Source: Bryobacterales bacterium | Lineage (GTDB): Bacteria; Acidobacteriota; Terriglobia; Bryobacterales; Bryobacteraceae | Reading direction: 5' to 3' | Length of the DNA: 43,400 nucleotides | Assembly: GCA_020847975.1 (NCBI GenBank) | Contig: JADLBD010000253.1 | Span: 1 to 43,400, forward strand | In this document: positions 40,658-43,400 of the stretch, one piece after another | How the letters are laid out: each line of letters starts with the position of its first letter | Numbering within the stretch: the stretch's first letter is position 1 | Translations under genes and position numbers: made by a program | The notes under the pieces: generated by a model | The model's database searches: none | What the model saw: only the letters and a program-made list of their open reading frames with translations | Told to the model about the DNA's origin: nothing

Positions 40658-41418
40658 TCGAGCCTCCCGCTTCCCGCCGCAAGGTCCGAGTACACCATCC
40701 GCCGGTGCGCGGGCATCGCCAGAATGCTCTCCTCCGGCCAGTGAAACGCCTTTGCCAGCCGTCCCACCTCCTCATACAGCCCCAACGCCTGGCTCCGTAA
40801 TTCCTGCAACACGAAGCTCTGCACGTCCAGGTACATCCGCACCGCAACACCGCACTCCGGACACTTGCCCGACAATTCCTGCGACAACAGCGGAGCCATC
40901 CGCGCAATCGCCCGCTCCACTCGCCGCAGTGCGCCTCTCGAAGCTTGCGCGGGCTCCACGCAGCGCGCAATCAACTCGCGCTCCGCATCACCCCCGCGCA
41001 GCGCCGCTTCCTGGTCGCTTCCCAAAGGCAGGCGAAACCGCACAGCCTCCCCGCGCAACCGGTACCAGCCCTCTCCGTCCTGTTCGGCATCCGGCGCGGC
41101 TGCCGGCTTGTGGTGCGCGCAATATTCGCCGATGGGAAAGTCCACATCGATCTGCGCCCTGCACCCGGGCTGTGGACATCGCACCACGCTCAGAATCGAC
41201 TCCCCCAGCACCAGCCTGCGCAACGCGAGCAGCAGATACTCCATATCCGCCACCGGCAGACCGCGCACGCTCGCATCCCCGGCAAACTCCGCCAGCCTGG
41301 CCAGCAGATCCAGCGCCGTGCACGTCTCGTTACCCCTCGCCTCGAGCAGCAGCAATTCTTCTCTGCCCGTGGGAAAGCGCAGGTCCACCTCGAGTTTGCT
41401 CACCGGCAGCCGGTACAT
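40654..41418 (-). CDS. gp26-like zinc-ribbon baseplate protein
   Basis: The protein (254 aa) resembles the T4 gp26-type baseplate protein family found in eCIS. Two Cys pairs, C81/C86 (CPQPGC) and C186/C189 (CPECG), probably bind one zinc. The conserved C-terminal helix LYEEVGRLAKAFHWPEESIL and AMPAHRRMVYSDL fit the family. The N-terminal part has VSKLEVDLRFPTGREELLLLE and a helical MEYLLLALRRLVLG. GGGAG lies 4 nt upstream of ATG 41418. It follows the tube gene by 15 nt and belongs to the baseplate. Confidence 0.82.
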   Translation of the reverse strand: MYRLPVSKLEVDLRFPTGREELLLLEARGNETCTALDLLARLAEFAGDASVRGLPVADMEYLLLALRRLVLGESILSVVRCPQPGCRAQIDVDFPIGEYCAHHKPAAAPDAEQDGEGWYRLRGEAVRFRLPLGSDQEAALRGGDAERELIARCVEPAQASRGALRRVERAIARMAPLLSQELSGKCPECGVAVRMYLDVQSFVLQELRSQALGLYEEVGRLAKAFHWPEESILAMPAHRRMVYSDLAAGSGRLE

Positions 41419-41433
41419 GAGACTCCCGCTTTC

Positions 41434-41943
41434 TCAGATCTCCGCCGGCTCCGTCAGCGTCAGGTCATGCTCCCAGCCTTCGTTCTCCAGTTTGATGTGC
41501 TCGATGACCACGCTGTTGCCGCCGGCATCCAGGTCCGCCAGCGCCTGAAATTCCGAAACCCAGCAGCGATGCACCAGGTACCGGTGCACCGGCTGCCCCG
41601 CTTCGTTCAGCAACTCGATGCGGATCTCCTTGCGCAGGCTCTTCAACGATTGCGACGGCACGCCTTTGTCCAATACCTGCGCCGCATTCGCCCAGTCCTC
41701 GAAATCCTTGTCATGCGTCACCCCGCGATCGAGCGTGATGGCGTCGTATTTCGTCCGCCCCAGCCCCTTGCGGATGATCATGTTCCCGCCCTCTTTGTAC
41801 TCGATCGCGTCGGAGGACCTCTTCAACCCCCCTACCTTGCTGATCCCCGCCACTGGCGTGCTCGTGCCCTCGAAATAGACGAGAAACCGGAAGTTCTTAT
41901 AGGGATCAAAGCGGTTCGTATTCACGGAAAACGGCTTTCCCAT
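41434..41943 (-). CDS. Phage tail tube / gp19-like inner tube protein
   Basis: The protein (169 aa) is a typical inner tube subunit (gp19/TIGR02241-like). It starts with NTNRFDPYKNFRFLVYFEG, continues with AGISKVGGLKRSSDAIEYKEGG, has GRTKYDAITLDRGVTHDKDF, and ends in strands (VSEFQALADLDAGGNSVVIE) and GWEHDLT. GGAGGAG lies 8 nt upstream of ATG 41943, a strong ribosome binding site fitting the high copy number needed. Only one tube gene is visible in the window; eCIS often have two or three tube paralogues. Confidence 0.95.
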   Translation of the reverse strand: MGKPFSVNTNRFDPYKNFRFLVYFEGTSTPVAGISKVGGLKRSSDAIEYKEGGNMIIRKGLGRTKYDAITLDRGVTHDKDFEDWANAAQVLDKGVPSQSLKSLRKEIRIELLNEAGQPVHRYLVHRCWVSEFQALADLDAGGNSVVIEHIKLENEGWEHDLTLTEPAEI

Positions 41944-41958
41944 TGCAATATCTCCTCC

Positions 41959-43400
41959 TTACGACTGCGACTGCCCGGCCAGTTGCGCGATCTTGATGAT
42001 CACGAACTCCGCCGGCTTGAGCGGCGCAAAAGCAACCACGATGTTCACAATCCCGTTGTCGATGTCCTGCTGCGTCGTCGTCGTCGCGTCGCAGATTACC
42101 TTGAACGCCTTGCTCGGCGTCGTTCCCTGGAACGCGCCCTGGTTGAACAGCGACAGCATGAAGTTCTCAATGCTGGTGCGAATCGACACCCACAGCTTTT
42201 CATCGTTCGGCTCGAACACCACCCATCCCAGGTTGTTCAACAGCGTCTGCTCGAGAAACAACGCCATCCGCCGCACCGGAACGTACCGCCATTGCTGCAA
42301 AGACGGGTTCTCCGTGATCTGCGTCCGCGCCCCGAATACCACCGTCCCGATGCCCGGAAACGTGCGCAGGCAGTTCACCCCCAGCGGGTTCAGCGTACCC
42401 TGCCGCTGATCGGTCATCACTCCCCGGTCCACAACCCCCAGCGTGTTGTTGACAATCGTCTCCAGCCCCGCTGGAGCCTTCCACACGCCCCGGTTGACGT
42501 CGGTTCTCGCGAATATCCCCGCCACCGAACCGCCCGGCGCGAGTTCCATCGTCGTCCCCGTCAGCGGATCGGGTGTGCGCAGATACGGGAAGTACAGCGC
42601 TCCGTTCGTGCTCTTCGGCAGCGTCCCGATCACATCGGCAATCTTCGGCAAGGGAGCCAGACTGTCGTCCGCCGCCGCCTGCCGCGGCGGATCCAAAATC
42701 GCGAACGCGTGCTTCCGCTCGCAGAACGCCAGCGCCGCGCTCCAGATCGCCGTGTCCGAAATCCCCGGCATCACCAGCAGGTTGAATATTGGAACCTTGT
42801 CGAGCGAAGTATCCTGCGCGAAAACCGCCGTGAAATCCGCCGCGCTGAACGACGTCACGAAACCGCCCAGCACCAGCGTGAACGGTGCCCTGCCCGCCGC
42901 CGTGAACGTCGCTCCGTACGCCGCGCCTGCCGGACTCACGGTTACCAGCGTCGAAATTCCGTTCAGCCGCTTATCGAGAAAATCCGCGCTCGCCGGATTG
43001 ATGCTCACCGCGCGGAATGTCTCCGCCCTCGTCCCGTACCCGATCGTAATGTCCGCCACCGTGTTCCCGCTTTGCAGATTGTCGATCGTGACGTTCATCC
43101 CCACCAGGTCCACCGGTTCCTCAGCTGTGAACTTCACCGTATCCACCGTCACCGTCCCTTTCGGAATCGGTCCCAGGTCCGCGCCCGCACCGTCCCGCGA
43201 ACGCGGCTCCAGCCCGACGACATACGCCGTCGAGCCCCCGTTCAGAAAGAACTGATTCACGGCGTACGCCACCGAGTTGTCGATCATTCCGCTCGCGTAC
43301 AGCCCCCCGAACTCCCGTTCGTATTCGGTGAAACTGAACAACTGCACGGCCTTCCTGAAATTCTTCGTCTTCGGGTGCGTATAGCCGGCAAAAACCGCAA
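41959..43400 (-). CDS. Contractile tail sheath protein (5' end beyond window)
   Basis: At least 480 residues of a gp18-like sheath protein are present. The C-terminal sheath core is clear: GVNCLRTFPGIGTVVFGART, WRYVPVRRMALFLEQTLLNN, WVVFEPNDEKLW, NIVVAFAPLKPAEFVIIKIAQ. The N-terminal side shows TEYEREFGGLYASG and continues in frame to the window edge with AVFAGYTHPKTKNFRKAVQ. The GTG at 43347 is therefore not the start; the gene runs past 43400. The tube gene follows 15 nt downstream. The sheath contracts to drive the tube into the target. Confidence 0.95.
   Translation of the reverse strand, partial: AVFAGYTHPKTKNFRKAVQLFSFTEYEREFGGLYASGMIDNSVAYAVNQFFLNGGSTAYVVGLEPRSRDGAGADLGPIPKGTVTVDTVKFTAEEPVDLVGMNVTIDNLQSGNTVADITIGYGTRAETFRAVSINPASADFLDKRLNGISTLVTVSPAGAAYGATFTAAGRAPFTLVLGGFVTSFSAADFTAVFAQDTSLDKVPIFNLLVMPGISDTAIWSAALAFCERKHAFAILDPPRQAAADDSLAPLPKIADVIGTLPKSTNGALYFPYLRTPDPLTGTTMELAPGGSVAGIFARTDVNRGVWKAPAGLETIVNNTLGVVDRGVMTDQRQGTLNPLGVNCLRTFPGIGTVVFGARTQITENPSLQQWRYVPVRRMALFLEQTLLNNLGWVVFEPNDEKLWVSIRTSIENFMLSLFNQGAFQGTTPSKAFKVICDATTTTQQDIDNGIVNIVVAFAPLKPAEFVIIKIAQLAGQSQS

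Noticed and set aside
19951..43400. Type VI secretion system or prophage
   Set aside because: Hub, spike, tube and sheath occur in both, but DUF4255 cap, Afp15-type ATPase, CIS-tube and DUF4157 point to eCIS. No type VI membrane-complex gene or phage head/lysis/integrase gene is visible.

Overview
The window is high-GC bacterial DNA. A Hanks-type Ser/Thr kinase paired with a TonB-family protein, a twin-arginine sugar isomerase-like protein and a surface-type domain recalled from Solibacter/Bryobacter relatives together suggest an acidobacterium. That taxonomic call is an inference; no rRNA or other marker gene is present.

The left end (1-3.6 kb) holds a promoter with nearby repeats, a membrane Ser/Thr kinase and a TonB-C periplasmic protein that form an operon. 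A gene-poor stretch of about 285 bp follows, then a minus-strand Tat-exported isomerase/AP-endonuclease-fold protein.

The middle (3.7-19.3 kb) holds three tightly spaced plus-strand genes behind one promoter. They encode a 1093-residue protein of unknown family, an endonuclease/exonuclease/phosphatase (EEP)-fold enzyme with a complete catalytic set, and a giant 3649-residue protein with many degenerate LysM-like units. None has a visible signal peptide. A small secreted Gly/Tyr-rich protein gene follows at 19.4-19.9 kb.

The right half (19.95-43.4 kb) is one long minus-strand operon. It encodes an extracellular contractile injection system (eCIS, Afp/PVC-like). In transcription order the genes are: tail sheath (runs off the window end), tail tube, gp26-like zinc-ribbon baseplate protein, a disordered Pro/Ala-rich protein, a DUF4255/Pvc16-type cap, an AAA+ ATPase, a small conserved protein, a CIS-tube (Afp7-like) protein, a LysM protein, spike part D (gp27-like), spike part V (gp5-like OB fold), a PAAR-like tip, gp25, two baseplate-J wedge proteins, a tail-protein-I-like protein with a beta-helix, a DUF6519 fibre-like protein, an SH3b protein, a DUF4157 protein with a C-terminal Cys/His domain, and a 117-residue partner. 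Genes often overlap by 4 or 8 nt, so translation is probably coupled. No head, portal, terminase or integrase gene and no type VI membrane-complex gene is visible. No tape-measure protein is seen; it may lie beyond 43400.

Working model: sheath, tube, cap and baseplate form the contractile particle, the ATPase assists assembly, and the spike/PAAR tip punctures the target. The DUF4157 and SH3b proteins at the operon end are the most likely payloads or payload partners. The convergent EEP/giant-protein operon is a second, more speculative payload or surface module.
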